DNA from: Sphingomonadaceae bacterium
GTDB lineage: Bacteria; Pseudomonadota; Alphaproteobacteria; Sphingomonadales; Sphingomonadaceae
Assembly (NCBI GenBank): GCA_019090585.1
Contig: JAHRVR010000001.1
Coordinates: forward strand, 1-32,043
DNA length: 32,043 nt
Direction of reading: 5' to 3'
Shown: positions 17,608-27,429 of the stretch, piece after piece
Position numbering within the stretch: position 1 is the first letter of the stretch
How the letters are laid out: every line of letters begins with the position of its first letter
Notes under the pieces: generated by a model
Database searches by the model: none
The model's input: the letters and a program-made list of their open reading frames with translations, nothing else
What the model was told of the DNA's origin: nothing
Position numbers and translations under genes: made by a program

Positions 17608-19644
17608 GTGCGCACGAAATTGATGGAGCGCGCCGACCTCATGGATCGCAAAAGCACCAATACAAAGATCAGCACCATTCGCCAGATGGTTGGCGGGGTT
17701 CTTCGACGATTGGTGCACGATCGCGCGGGCAACACCATTGCGCTGATCGCCGCCTCAACTGCTCCTTTGCTCGCCCTGGTTGGCGGGGGTATCGACATGA
17801 GCCGCAGCTACCTCTCGCAGGCACGGCTTCAGCAAGCCTGCGACGCTGGCGTTCTTGCAGCACGTAAGAAACTTGGCTCTTCCGTCGTCACCGACGGTAT
17901 CGTGCCTGTAACCGTCGTTGATGTCGGCAATCGCTTCTTCAATCTCAATTACCGTGATGGCGCCTATGGCACGGCGGGACGCACGTTCACCATGGGTCTG
18001 GAAGACGACTACGCGATTTCAGGCGAGGCGCACGTTGATGTGCCAACGACAATCATGGCTATTTTCGGCACCAAGAAGATGTCCGTCAACGTAAATTGCG
18101 AGGCCGCGCTCGGTTTTTCAGACACGGATGTCATGTTCGTGCTGGATACAACCGGGTCGATGGACAGCAAAAACCCAGGCGACTCCCTCACCCGCATCCA
18201 GGCGCTTCGCGACGTCGTCAAGAGTTTCCACGCACAGCTTGAGGGCAGCAAGGCCCCGAACACGCGCATCCGCTATGGTTTTGTGCCCTACTCGGTGAAC
18301 GTCAATGTCGGGCATCTGCTCGAGGATGATTGGGTTGTCGATGAATGGACCTATCAGTCACGCGAGCAGATCATTCTTCCCGGCGAGACAAAAACCAAGA
18401 CCAAGTGGGAAAACTGGGTCTACATTTCCGGAGGCTACACCGATTCAATAGTAAACTCCTATCCGGCCACGTTTGTTCCAGGATCCACTACAACCACGCC
18501 CAATCCAAATAGTAACTACGGCGAGGGCAGTTCCGGTAATTCGACATCCACAACAACCACGCAAGACAGATATGTCTGCAAGCGTCCATCGCCAAGAGAT
18601 ACGCTGGATTCCGAATATGACGTTCTATCTACCACTGAGGAGCCGTACGCCGGCCCTCCAGAAGGAACAAGAACTACCGTTCATATGAGCGGTGTTTACA
18701 ATGGACGGGATCACTGGACAAGTTTGTCTGGCCAAACCTGTGAGGTCTTTAGCCGCGAATATAACGATTTCACGATGGAATTCGACAAGATTAGCTATCC
18801 TGCATCAACATCTGAGACGTCATGGATGTACAAGCCTGTCACGATGGATGTGAGCAATTGGCGCAGTGAAACCGATGGCTGCATCGAAGAGCGCGATAGC
18901 TATGAAATCTATTCGATGGACGACACAGTTGATTTTTCGCGCGCGCTCGATCTGAATATCGACGCTGTGCCCATAGCAGGAAGCCCCTCGACACAGTGGC
19001 GTCCCATGTATCCTGACGTCATCTGGGCCCGCGCGCTCATGAACGGCTCCGCAAACAACTTCAAGGTTGAGCCTATCGAATATGACCGGGACTATTTTCA
19101 CCCAGCGGATCACTCCAGCCTTGTTGCCTGCCCTGTTGCGGCGCGAAAGCTTGCTGAAATGAATACGGGCGAGGTTTCCACTTACATGGAATCGCTATCG
19201 CCAGAGGGCCAGACTTATCACGATATCGGCATGATCTGGGGCGGCCGGCTGCTCTCTCCAACCGGGATTTTTGAGAGTGAGAATGCCGATCAGACCGGCA
19301 AGACTACCACGCGGCATCTCATCTTTCTGACAGATGGACATACCCAACCCCTCGATATCTCCTATACCTCCTATGGTCTTGAACCCATTGATCAACGGCG
19401 CTGGACCTTGCGCCCGGACCCGCTCCTCGACCGGACGATCGAGATGCGCTTTGGCATCGCCTGCAGAGAAGTGAAAAAACGCAACATCACTGTCTGGGTT
19501 GTCGGTTTCGGGACCTCGATGAACGACATTATGAAACAGTGCGCGGGCGACGGCCACTGGTTCCAGGCCGAGGACTCTGCCGAACTTGCCGAGACGTTCA
19601 ACAAAATTGCCAAGTCGATGGGTGAACTGAGGGTTTCCAGATGA
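17608..19644 (+). CDS. TadG-like protein with von Willebrand factor A domain (start could be ATG 17623 or 17641)
   Basis: GNTIALIAASTAPLLALVGGGIDMSRSYLSQARLQQACDAGVLAARK, then DVMFVLDTTGSMDSK (MIDAS-like) and HLIFLTDGHTQP. Confidence 0.88.
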   Translation: MRTKLMERADLMDRKSTNTKISTIRQMVGGVLRRLVHDRAGNTIALIAASTAPLLALVGGGIDMSRSYLSQARLQQACDAGVLAARKKLGSSVVTDGIVPVTVVDVGNRFFNLNYRDGAYGTAGRTFTMGLEDDYAISGEAHVDVPTTIMAIFGTKKMSVNVNCEAALGFSDTDVMFVLDTTGSMDSKNPGDSLTRIQALRDVVKSFHAQLEGSKAPNTRIRYGFVPYSVNVNVGHLLEDDWVVDEWTYQSREQIILPGETKTKTKWENWVYISGGYTDSIVNSYPATFVPGSTTTTPNPNSNYGEGSSGNSTSTTTTQDRYVCKRPSPRDTLDSEYDVLSTTEEPYAGPPEGTRTTVHMSGVYNGRDHWTSLSGQTCEVFSREYNDFTMEFDKISYPASTSETSWMYKPVTMDVSNWRSETDGCIEERDSYEIYSMDDTVDFSRALDLNIDAVPIAGSPSTQWRPMYPDVIWARALMNGSANNFKVEPIEYDRDYFHPADHSSLVACPVAARKLAEMNTGEVSTYMESLSPEGQTYHDIGMIWGGRLLSPTGIFESENADQTGKTTTRHLIFLTDGHTQPLDISYTSYGLEPIDQRRWTLRPDPLLDRTIEMRFGIACREVKKRNITVWVVGFGTSMNDIMKQCAGDGHWFQAEDSAELAETFNKIAKSMGELRVSR

Positions 19645-20234
19645 TCCGCCGCCTGCACAGAGCATTCCCCTCGGATTCGCGCGGCGCTGCTGCGGTTGAA
19701 TTCGCCCTTGTAGCACCTGTGCTATTGATTGGGATGATGGGTGTCTTTGACCTTGGCCACAACATGTACACCGCCTCGGTCCTGCACGGCGCAATTCAGA
19801 AAACCGCGCGCGATTCAACGATCGAGGGTGCCGCAGGTCAGGGCGCGATACTTGACCAGCGCGTGACCGATATGGTCCGCCGTATCGCACCGGGCGCAAC
19901 ATTGCAGTTCAATCGCGATTCCTACACGACCTTTTCAAATGTGAGCCAACCCGAAGACTTTACCGATGTAAATGGCAGCGGCGCCTGCGATGCCAATGAA
20001 CCGTTCGAAGATGCAAACGGCAATGGCAGCTGGGATGCCGATATGGGCAAAACCGGATTTGGCGGCGCGCGCGATGCAGTGATGTATGAAGTCTCCGTCA
20101 CCTACAAGCGCCCCTTTCCTATCAGCAAGCTGATCGGCCAGTCCGATATGTTCACGACTGTTGTAAGGACTGTGCTCCGCAATCAGCCGTTTGGGCCACA
20201 AGGCAATAGCACGACGCCAGGTACTTGCCCGTGA
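19641..20234 (+). CDS. TadE-like minor pilin with Asp/Asn/Gly-rich insert
   Basis: GAAAVEFALVAPVLLIGMMGVFDLGHNMYTASVLHGAIQKTARDS; ATGA overlap with previous gene. Confidence 0.87.
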   Translation: MIRRLHRAFPSDSRGAAAVEFALVAPVLLIGMMGVFDLGHNMYTASVLHGAIQKTARDSTIEGAAGQGAILDQRVTDMVRRIAPGATLQFNRDSYTTFSNVSQPEDFTDVNGSGACDANEPFEDANGNGSWDADMGKTGFGGARDAVMYEVSVTYKRPFPISKLIGQSDMFTTVVRTVLRNQPFGPQGNSTTPGTCP

Positions 20235-20893
20235 GATTGCCGCAGAAACTTCAGAAGAGCATCTCCGGTGTTGCCACCGTTGAGCTGGCCCTCGCCTTCC
20301 CGTTCCTTCTGATGGCGGGTCTTTGGGGTGTGGAACTGGCCAATTACGGCGTCATGACCATGCGCATCAATCAGCTTGCGATCCACATGGCGGACAATGC
20401 CTCGCGTATTGGCGACATGTCCACGCTGGAAGATCGCAAGATCTACGAAGCGGACATTAACGACCTGTTGATGGGGGCCAATATTCAGAGCGGCAACGCG
20501 GTTGCATTTTTTGACAATGGCCGCGCGATTATCAGCAGCCTAGAGGTCGATGGAGATGACGAACAATATATCCATTGGCAGCGCTGCATGGGCTCCAAAA
20601 ACTGGCAATCAAGCTACGGCGATGCAGACGATCGCCTGACAGATGGCATGGGCCCCGTTGGCCGGGAAATAATCGCTTTCGACGATGAAGCGGTGATGTT
20701 TGTTGAGATTGCCTATGATTACCAGCCACTCGTCTCAGCACGCTTTGTGGGAACGCCCGAAATCACCTCTATCGCATCGTTCACCGTTCGCGCTGACCGG
20801 GATCTTGCGCAAATCTATCAACGCGATCCCGGCTCTCCCGATCCTGTGGCCAACTGCAGCGGCTTTTCCAACCCTTTCGGCCCACCCGCATGA
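20231..20893 (+). CDS. TadE-like minor pilin (GTG start overlapping previous stop)
   Basis: GVATVELALAFPFLLMAGLWGVELANYGVMTMRINQLAIHMADNASRI; GTGA overlap supports 20231 rather than the track TTG at 20225. Confidence 0.83.
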   Translation: MRLPQKLQKSISGVATVELALAFPFLLMAGLWGVELANYGVMTMRINQLAIHMADNASRIGDMSTLEDRKIYEADINDLLMGANIQSGNAVAFFDNGRAIISSLEVDGDDEQYIHWQRCMGSKNWQSSYGDADDRLTDGMGPVGREIIAFDDEAVMFVEIAYDYQPLVSARFVGTPEITSIASFTVRADRDLAQIYQRDPGSPDPVANCSGFSNPFGPPA

Positions 20894-20947
20894 CGTTGGG
20901 CCGGAAGTAGTCTCTCTGAAAATGGCTTCCTGGTCGATAGGGTCAGA

Positions 20948-22339
20948 TCAATCGCGGTAACATACGCGCTTTACGGCAGCTACAATCTGCGCGGAATTGA
21001 TGAGCGCAACCTGCTCGAGGTTAGCCGCATAAGGCATGGGCACGTCTTCATTGCAAACGCGCAGGACCGGCGCATCAAGATCGTCAAAGCCGTCTTGCAT
21101 GCAGATGGCAATCACTTCTGATGCAATGGAACATTGCGGCCAGCCTTCTTCCACCACAACCACCCGATTGGTCCTGGCAAGACTGTCCAAAATCGCCTGC
21201 CGATCGAGTGGGCGCAAGGTGCGCAAGTCTATCACTTCGGCATCGATCCCTTCCTCAGCAAGCTGATCGGCAGCCTCAAGTGAGAGGCCGACGCCGATTG
21301 AATAGCTGACGATCGTTACATCACCGCCCTTTCGGACAATGCGTGCCTTGCCGATCGGCAACACATGATCATCCAGATCGGGCAGATCGAAGTTGCGCCC
21401 GTAAATCAGCTCATTTTCCAGGAAGACGACCGGATCCTCGCAGCGGATAGCCGCCTTAAGCAGCCCTTTGGCGTCCGCTGCATCGTATGGCGCGATCACA
21501 ACGAGTCCCGGCACATGCGAATACCATGAGGCATAATTCTGGCTGTGCTGCGCACCAACACGCGAAGCGGCCCCGTTCGGCCCCCGGAACACGACCGGAC
21601 AGCGCATCTGACCGCCGGACATGTAATTGGTCTTCGCCGCCGAATTGATGATGTGATCAATCGCCTGCATCGCGAAATTGAACGTCATGAATTCAACAAT
21701 CGGGCGCAGTCCGCCCATTGCCGCCCCCGCACCAATGCCGGCAAAGCCATATTCGGTGATCGGTGTATCGATAACACGCCTGCCGCCAAACTCATCGAGC
21801 AAGCCTTGCGTCACTTTGTATGCGCCCTGATACTCGGCCACTTCCTCGCCCAGAATGAATATCCGGTCGTCGCGGCGCATTTCCTCGGCCATGGCATCGC
21901 GCAGCGCTTCACGCACGGTCACTGACTTCATCTCGGTGCCGTCCGGGATCTGCGGATCGGTGACAGCTTTCCGCTCGGCGTTTTCGAGCTGGGCAGGCAC
22001 TGCTGGCTTATCGCTCCCGGCGCCCTCGCCTTCGTCCGGTGTCTCTGCGGCGGCTGGAGCCGGCGTTGCAGCGGGCTGGGCCTCGGAAGCGTCCTCGTCA
22101 TCGCTTGCAAGCAACGCGATAATGGTTCCGACCTTCACACCCTCTGCGCCGTCGTTGACGATGATCTTGGCAATAGTCCCTTCATCAACCGCTTCGAATT
22201 CCATCGTCGCCTTGTCGGTTTCGATTTCGGCCAGAATATCGCCAGAGACGACTGCGTCGCCTTCCTTGACCAGCCACTGTGTGAGTTTGCCTTCCTCCAT
22301 CGTCGGGGAAAGCGCGGGCATCTTCAGCTCGATAGCCAT
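20948..22339 (-). CDS. pdhB: Pyruvate dehydrogenase E1 component subunit beta with N-terminal lipoyl domain
   Basis: N-terminal biotinyl/lipoyl motif [18 protein letters not shown]1-beta motifs [23 protein letters not shown] and [20 protein letters not shown]. Confidence 0.95.
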   Translation of the reverse strand: MAIELKMPALSPTMEEGKLTQWLVKEGDAVVSGDILAEIETDKATMEFEAVDEGTIAKIIVNDGAEGVKVGTIIALLASDDEDASEAQPAATPAPAAAETPDEGEGAGSDKPAVPAQLENAERKAVTDPQIPDGTEMKSVTVREALRDAMAEEMRRDDRIFILGEEVAEYQGAYKVTQGLLDEFGGRRVIDTPITEYGFAGIGAGAAMGGLRPIVEFMTFNFAMQAIDHIINSAAKTNYMSGGQMRCPVVFRGPNGAASRVGAQHSQNYASWYSHVPGLVVIAPYDAADAKGLLKAAIRCEDPVVFLENELIYGRNFDLPDLDDHVLPIGKARIVRKGGDVTIVSYSIGVGLSLEAADQLAEEGIDAEVIDLRTLRPLDRQAILDSLARTNRVVVVEEGWPQCSIASEVIAICMQDGFDDLDAPVLRVCNEDVPMPYAANLEQVALINSAQIVAAVKRVCYRD

Positions 22340-23424
22340 CAGTAACGCTCCACCAGCACATCGGTGTAGAGCTCCGACAGGTCCGGCTCGGGCGAGCTTT
22401 CGGCAAAGTCCGCCGCAGCCCCCACTTTTGCCCTGATAGATTTGTCGATCGCTTTAAGGCTGTCTTCGGACTCGCCCATCTTGAGCAGTTCTTTCTTCGC
22501 CCGTTCGATCGGATCGTTGTGTTCGCGCACATCCTTTACTTCTTCCCGGCTGCGGTATTTGGCCGGATCGGACATGGAATGACCGCGATAGCGATACGTG
22601 TTCAGTTCCATCAGCACCGGGCCATTGCCGCCTCGCACATATTCAATGGCCACTTCGGCGGCCTTGCGCACCTCAAGCACGTCCATGCCGTTCACATCCA
22701 TTCCAGGAATACGAAATGCAGTGCCCCGGCGGTAAAACTCTGTCTCCGCCGAAGAGCGTTTAACCGCCGTTCCCATCGCATACTGGTTGTTCTCGATCAC
22801 AAAAATGATCGGAAGCTTCCAGAGACTTGCCATGTTGAAAGTCTCATAAACCTGGCCCTGGTTGGCCGCGCCGTCACCAAAGTAGGAAAGCGTCACACCG
22901 CCATCCTCCCGGTACTGATGCGCAAATGCCAGTCCGGCCCCCAGCGGCACTTGTGCCCCGACAATGCCATGACCGCCGTAAAACCCATGTTCAGTGCTGA
23001 ACATGTGCATCGAGCCGCCCTTGCCCTTTGAAATACCAGCCTGGCGACCGGTCAGCTCTGCCATGATAACTTTCGGGTCAATGCCATAAGCGAGCATGTG
23101 GCCATGATCACGGTAGCCCGTGATGACGCTGTCCTTGCCCGGTTCAAGCGCAGACTGCAGGCCAACCGCAACCGCTTCCTGCCCGATATAGAGATGACAG
23201 AAACCGCCAATCAGGCCGAGGCCGTATAGCTGCCCGGCCTTTTCCTCAAAGCGACGGATCAGCAGCATCTGCTCGTATAGCTCAAGCAGCTTTTTCCTGT
23301 TCGCCTTGTACCGTGGATCGGCAGCGTGAGCTTCCTGAAGGCTGCGAAGCGCAAAATCAGAATTGGATGGATCGTCACCAGCGGATTTTCTGGTCTTGGC
23401 CTTCGATTTGGCGGCTCTTGGCAA
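22339..23424 (-). CDS. pdhA: Pyruvate dehydrogenase E1 component subunit alpha
   Basis: [19 protein letters not shown], ThDP motif [43 protein letters not shown]. Confidence 0.96.
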   Translation of the reverse strand: MPRAAKSKAKTRKSAGDDPSNSDFALRSLQEAHAADPRYKANRKKLLELYEQMLLIRRFEEKAGQLYGLGLIGGFCHLYIGQEAVAVGLQSALEPGKDSVITGYRDHGHMLAYGIDPKVIMAELTGRQAGISKGKGGSMHMFSTEHGFYGGHGIVGAQVPLGAGLAFAHQYREDGGVTLSYFGDGAANQGQVYETFNMASLWKLPIIFVIENNQYAMGTAVKRSSAETEFYRRGTAFRIPGMDVNGMDVLEVRKAAEVAIEYVRGGNGPVLMELNTYRYRGHSMSDPAKYRSREEVKDVREHNDPIERAKKELLKMGESEDSLKAIDKSIRAKVGAAADFAESSPEPDLSELYTDVLVERY

Positions 23425-23543
23425 TGCGGCTTCCCTGGTTGATGCTTAAAGTCAGGATATAGCCATATGCTGCGCCCGGCGAAAGCGTCGTAACGCCAGA
23501 ATCGCCCAAGATTCGCAAATTTTACCAATGTGAGGCCTGTGCC

Positions 23544-23855
23544 TCAATCCAGCAGCATCACCATTTCATCTGGGTGCGCGACGTTAAGACGATCACGCAG
23601 CAACTGGCCGGCAAGATCTACGTCCGCGTGCTTTGGATCGAGCAATTCGACCCGGTTCCGCAGCTGGTCACGCTCAAACGTCAGCGCATCCACTTGCTGA
23701 CTACGCAGCTCAAGCAAGCGCTGGCTTTCACTCCAGGCGATGATCCCGCTTGGCCCGGCAAGTGCAAAACCCCCAAGAACAAGCAGCATGAGCAATGCAA
23801 AAAATTGCGTCATGCCTTCCCTGGCTATCCTAGGCTCGTTGCGCGGTGACCACAT
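23544..23855 (-). CDS. FtsB/DivIC-like septum formation initiator
   Basis: Short protein with single TM helix followed by coiled coil (LLELRSQQVDALTFERDQLRNRVELLDPKHADVDLAGQLLRDRLNVAHPDEMVM). Confidence 0.82.
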   Translation of the reverse strand: MWSPRNEPRIAREGMTQFFALLMLLVLGGFALAGPSGIIAWSESQRLLELRSQQVDALTFERDQLRNRVELLDPKHADVDLAGQLLRDRLNVAHPDEMVMLLD

Positions 23856-23937
23856 AGTCTGATAGAATCATAGTTGAATCAGCGTTTCAAGCGATTTCGT
23901 TCACCTGATTAAATAAGTCGGCGCCCTATCATCCCGG

Positions 23938-24252
23938 TCAGGCGCACTTGATGCACCGTATTGCCACCGGCAGGGCTTTAAGGCGCTGTGCAGATATTTC
24001 GGCTCCACAGGCAGAGCATTGACCATAAGTGCCACGTTCAATCCGCAGAAGCGCTTCGCGAATTTCACGGACTTCATCGCGCAAGACGTTATCGATACCA
24101 GCAAGCGCCTCGTCATCCGCCAGGTCTATCGCTTGTTCCGATGAATCGGCGTCAAGCTTATGGCGAAGATCGTCCTCGATACCTTCCGCCCGCTCAACCA
24201 GTTCGGCCAACCGCTTGTTGAAGGCTTTTTCCAGTTCTCCCAGATCAGGCAT
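23938..24252 (-). CDS. TraR/DksA family zinc-finger protein
   Basis: C-terminal CSACGAEISAQRLKALPVAIRCIKC (CX2C-X17-CX2C) and coiled-coil N-terminus. Confidence 0.9.
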   Translation of the reverse strand: MPDLGELEKAFNKRLAELVERAEGIEDDLRHKLDADSSEQAIDLADDEALAGIDNVLRDEVREIREALLRIERGTYGQCSACGAEISAQRLKALPVAIRCIKCA

Positions 24253-24557
24253 GATTGCACTCCTTCCATCTAATGCATACCAAGCAGAATAACCGTCTGC
24301 CCGGCTGCTGCATTGCGCAGGGTCAATTGACGCAGAACCGAATTGGGCTCATTTTCTAACCCAGCGAAAGTGACGTGAAAAACAGGATTGCATCATGCCC
24401 TCACCTGGCCGCCAGACCGTTGCAGCAAGAGCGGGATCATTGGGATGGACGAAGACGAAAGCACCGCATTTCTCGGCGAGCTGTATCGTCGGCGTCAAAG
24501 CCTGTTAGATAGCCCCCCGACTTATGCTTGATAACCACACGAATTAAGGAGCTCAAG

Positions 24558-24953
24558 ATGCTGGAAGGTCTGGAAGAATTGGTAGGCGCATGGGAACTGC
24601 GATCCTGCACGACCACAAAACCCGGCGGTCAAAAGCACTACGTCTTCGGGCCCAATCCTCGCGGGGTCATCATGTATACGCCCGATGGCTGGATGTCGTG
24701 CCACATGGCAGGCTCAGAAGGCACCGCAGACGGCACGGACACCGTGAGATATAGCGGTTATCACGGCCCGGTCATAATGCGCCCGGACGACCGGGTGGTT
24801 GAACACCACGTTCGCGGATCAACCCATGACTGGATGATCGGAACGGTCCAGGAACGGGCGTACCGTATTGACGGAGACACTTTGCACCTGTCGGCGGAAA
24901 TGAACGGCGATCAGATAAATGTCATCTGGAGCCGTGACCGGAAAGCAAACTGA
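24558..24953 (+). CDS. Lipocalin-like domain protein
   Basis: LVGAWELRSCTTTKPGGQKHYVFGPNPRGVIMYTPDGWMSCHM; ATG at 24558 preceded by AAGGAG. Confidence 0.75.
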   Translation: MLEGLEELVGAWELRSCTTTKPGGQKHYVFGPNPRGVIMYTPDGWMSCHMAGSEGTADGTDTVRYSGYHGPVIMRPDDRVVEHHVRGSTHDWMIGTVQERAYRIDGDTLHLSAEMNGDQINVIWSRDRKAN

Positions 24954-24976
24954 CAAGGCCGGCCCGGTTCCATGCC

Positions 24977-25912
24977 CTAACGTGCCGCCTTGTCCTTGCT
25001 GTCCGTCGCACGAATACCCTCGCGCATCGCTCGCCATTGCTCGTCGGTCCAGTCCTTGCTCTGGTCCCACAAGGGGGCGGCCACCGACTGAAATCCGGCA
25101 CCGTCGATGGCAATTGACTGCCCACTGACGAACTGCGTGCCCGGTGCGAGGAGAAATGCCACGAGATTGGCCATTTCCGTCGGCTTGCCAGTGCGCGCCA
25201 TCGGATTAACTTCGCTCTTCCCGACTTCCGCTTCGGAACTGGCCGAACGCCCGGGCAATAGCCGCGCATGAGCGCCCTCGGTCGGGAAAGGCCCCGGACT
25301 TACCGTATTAAAACGAATACCGCGATTTCCCCATTCAACCGCCAGTGTCTGCGACATGTTCTCTACCGCCGCCTTCGCCATAGCGGACGGCGCAGTGAAC
25401 GGGCCGCCATTCATGGCATTGCGGGCAGTGATCGATACGACCGATGCGCTCACCCCCTCCTCCAGCCACCGCTTGCCGCAATTGAGGGTCATCATGAACG
25501 TGCCTTTGAACACGATATTGGCAATCGCCTCGAACCCCTTGACCGAAAGGTCTTCGGTTCGGCTGATGAAATTGCCTGCCGCGTTGTTGACCAGTCCTGT
25601 CAGTGCGCCGCCGTCTGCCCAGATCGCATCGAGCATCGCCGCAATCAGTTCTTCGTGGCGAATATCGCATTGCAGTGGCGAAACACTGCCGCCCGGTGCC
25701 GATGACGCCGAAACCGCGGCATTGATCTCACTGGCCGTCTCCTCAAGCACGGCCTGCCGCCGACCGCAAATATAGACCCGTGCGCCAAGAGCGGCGCATC
25801 CACTCGCGATCATTTTGCCAATCCCGGTCCCGCCGCCGGTCACAAGAATTCTTTCGCCCGCCAACAGCCCATGCTTCAATACCAGATCATCGGCTAGAAT
25901 TGGATTACTCAT
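24977..25912 (-). CDS. SDR family oxidoreductase (enoyl-CoA reductase-like)
   Basis: VTGGGTGIGKMIA, NNAAGNFI, SVVSITARNAMNGGPFTAPSAMAKAAVENM, SGQSIAIDGAGF. Confidence 0.88.
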   Translation of the reverse strand: MSNPILADDLVLKHGLLAGERILVTGGGTGIGKMIASGCAALGARVYICGRRQAVLEETASEINAAVSASSAPGGSVSPLQCDIRHEELIAAMLDAIWADGGALTGLVNNAAGNFISRTEDLSVKGFEAIANIVFKGTFMMTLNCGKRWLEEGVSASVVSITARNAMNGGPFTAPSAMAKAAVENMSQTLAVEWGNRGIRFNTVSPGPFPTEGAHARLLPGRSASSEAEVGKSEVNPMARTGKPTEMANLVAFLLAPGTQFVSGQSIAIDGAGFQSVAAPLWDQSKDWTDEQWRAMREGIRATDSKDKAAR

Positions 25913-25987
25913 AATGTCTCCCCCCGGTTTATTTTCAACAGCATAACACCAGAATGATGCAGGTTCGAGTGTCGCGCGCCTCCTCGA

Positions 25988-26791
25988 TCACCGATCAAGA
26001 ATGAAGGCAGCTCCCTTTGGGCCGCGCACCGTGACGGGGCCAGTGCCTAGATCAAACACTGCCATCTCCTCGCGGATAAAAGCCTCGCGCCGGCGCAACA
26101 GCCCCTGTGACAGACCGAGATCCCGTGCGAGCATGGCATGAAAATCATCGCTGCCTGTATTCGCTCCGTGGCTCATGTAGACGAGCAACTGCGGCTCCCC
26201 GGGCAGGCCACTCAGCTGACCGCGCGCCGCCAGCCGCTCGCACAGCTCAAGGTCCTCGCCGATCCGGGCCTTATCGCCCGTCTCGACATAGGAAATTGGC
26301 GCGTCAGCATGATAGATGATGGCCTGAGGAACGACATTCACCGCCGCCGCCCCCCAATTGGTCCAGTAGAGCTCGCGCGTTGCGGGGAAGAATTGCATGA
26401 TCTCTGACAACGCCGAGGCTTCGGTGCTTGATTCAAGCAACGCAGTCAGCTGCCGTTCGACACGTTCTGGATGGTGCAGGTCGTCGTCGTCCCACTGGCA
26501 GTGCACCGCCCCTCGCGCGGTGGCACCGGAAAGGTTGCGTAGCGCCCCCAAAGTGCTGCCAGCAGGTGCCTGGGTAAGGATGATGTCGTCTCGGTCAAGC
26601 GCGGCTATATGCCTGATGATAGCCGCCTTGGATTCCACCGGCCCGTCGTCCAGCACCACGACCAGTTCCTTGTTGGCATAAGTCTGGGCGCAATACGCCG
26701 CGATCGCCCGCTCTACAAAGCCCCGGCGCCTTGGCGAGGGCAGCGTGACCATTAAACAGCTGACGAGCAGGTCGTTTGAAATCGGTGTCAC
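25988..26791 (-). CDS. GT-A (family 2-like) glycosyltransferase
   Basis: LVSCLMVTLPSPRRRGFVERAIAAYCAQTYANKELVVVLDDG and QWDDDDLHHPERVERQL. Confidence 0.83.
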   Translation of the reverse strand: MTPISNDLLVSCLMVTLPSPRRRGFVERAIAAYCAQTYANKELVVVLDDGPVESKAAIIRHIAALDRDDIILTQAPAGSTLGALRNLSGATARGAVHCQWDDDDLHHPERVERQLTALLESSTEASALSEIMQFFPATRELYWTNWGAAAVNVVPQAIIYHADAPISYVETGDKARIGEDLELCERLAARGQLSGLPGEPQLLVYMSHGANTGSDDFHAMLARDLGLSQGLLRRREAFIREEMAVFDLGTGPVTVRGPKGAAFILDR

Positions 26792-27002
26792 CGTGACTTA
26801 ACTAAAGATTTAGTATAGGTTATTCCAAGGTTTAATGCCAGCGCGCAGCTGCGGACTGTCAAGGGCAGTGAGTAGCTGCCTTGTATTGCAATGCCGCCGC
26901 TCCAGATGACGCCCGATACTAGAACTAGCTGATGGTTTCGCCGGGCTGATCGCATTTGAAGACGCGCAGATTCAAAGCTCATTCACCTGGTGGGAGGCAA
27001 AC

Positions 27003-27269
27003 ATGCGTGGACTTGTCGGAATTCTGACTTTTCGGAAAATGGTGGCTCCGGTTGTGCTCCAGATTCTCTTCTGGGCAGGCGTCGCTGGCTGCTTGTACGG
27101 AGCCTATGTCCTATATCACCTGGGCAACTGGGCATGGCCGTTCCCTCTGTTTCTAGGCCCACTTATCGTTCGCGTGTTTTTCGAACACGCAATCCTGGCG
27201 TTTCGGGTCTATGATAGACTGGGAGATGTCCATGAGGTTCTGCGGATAACGAACGAGCATACATATTAG
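27003..27269 (+). CDS. DUF4282 domain small membrane protein
   Basis: FRKMVAPVVLQILFWAGVAGCLYGAYVLYHLG ... PLIVRVFFEHAILAFRVYDRLGDV. Confidence 0.7.
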   Translation: MRGLVGILTFRKMVAPVVLQILFWAGVAGCLYGAYVLYHLGNWAWPFPLFLGPLIVRVFFEHAILAFRVYDRLGDVHEVLRITNEHTY

Positions 27270-27382
27270 CGCTCGAAATTAAGCACGTGAGACCCAGCCT
27301 GGATTGCAAGCAAAACTGCGCCTCGCCCCGTCAGAATTCCCCATCGGAGACGTGAGCGAAGCGAACCGCCGCGAAATCAAAC

Positions 27383-27429
27383 AATGGTGCGCCCGACAGG
27401 ATTCGAACCTGTGGCCCCCAGATTAGGAA
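27383..27429 (-). repeat. 47-bp direct repeat copy 1: 3' fragment of tRNA-Arg(CCU), candidate att site
   Basis: aatggtgcgcccgacaggattcgaacctgtggcccccagattaggaa. Reverse complement TTCCTAATCTGGGGGCCACAGGTTCGAATCCTGTCGGGCGCACCA contains the anticodon loop, T-arm, acceptor 3' strand and CCA, with no 5' half. Confidence 0.92.

Noticed and set aside
20948-22339. Lipoyl domain on PdhB as a novel fusion
   Set aside because: A lipoyl-E1-beta fusion is standard in alphaproteobacterial pyruvate dehydrogenase.
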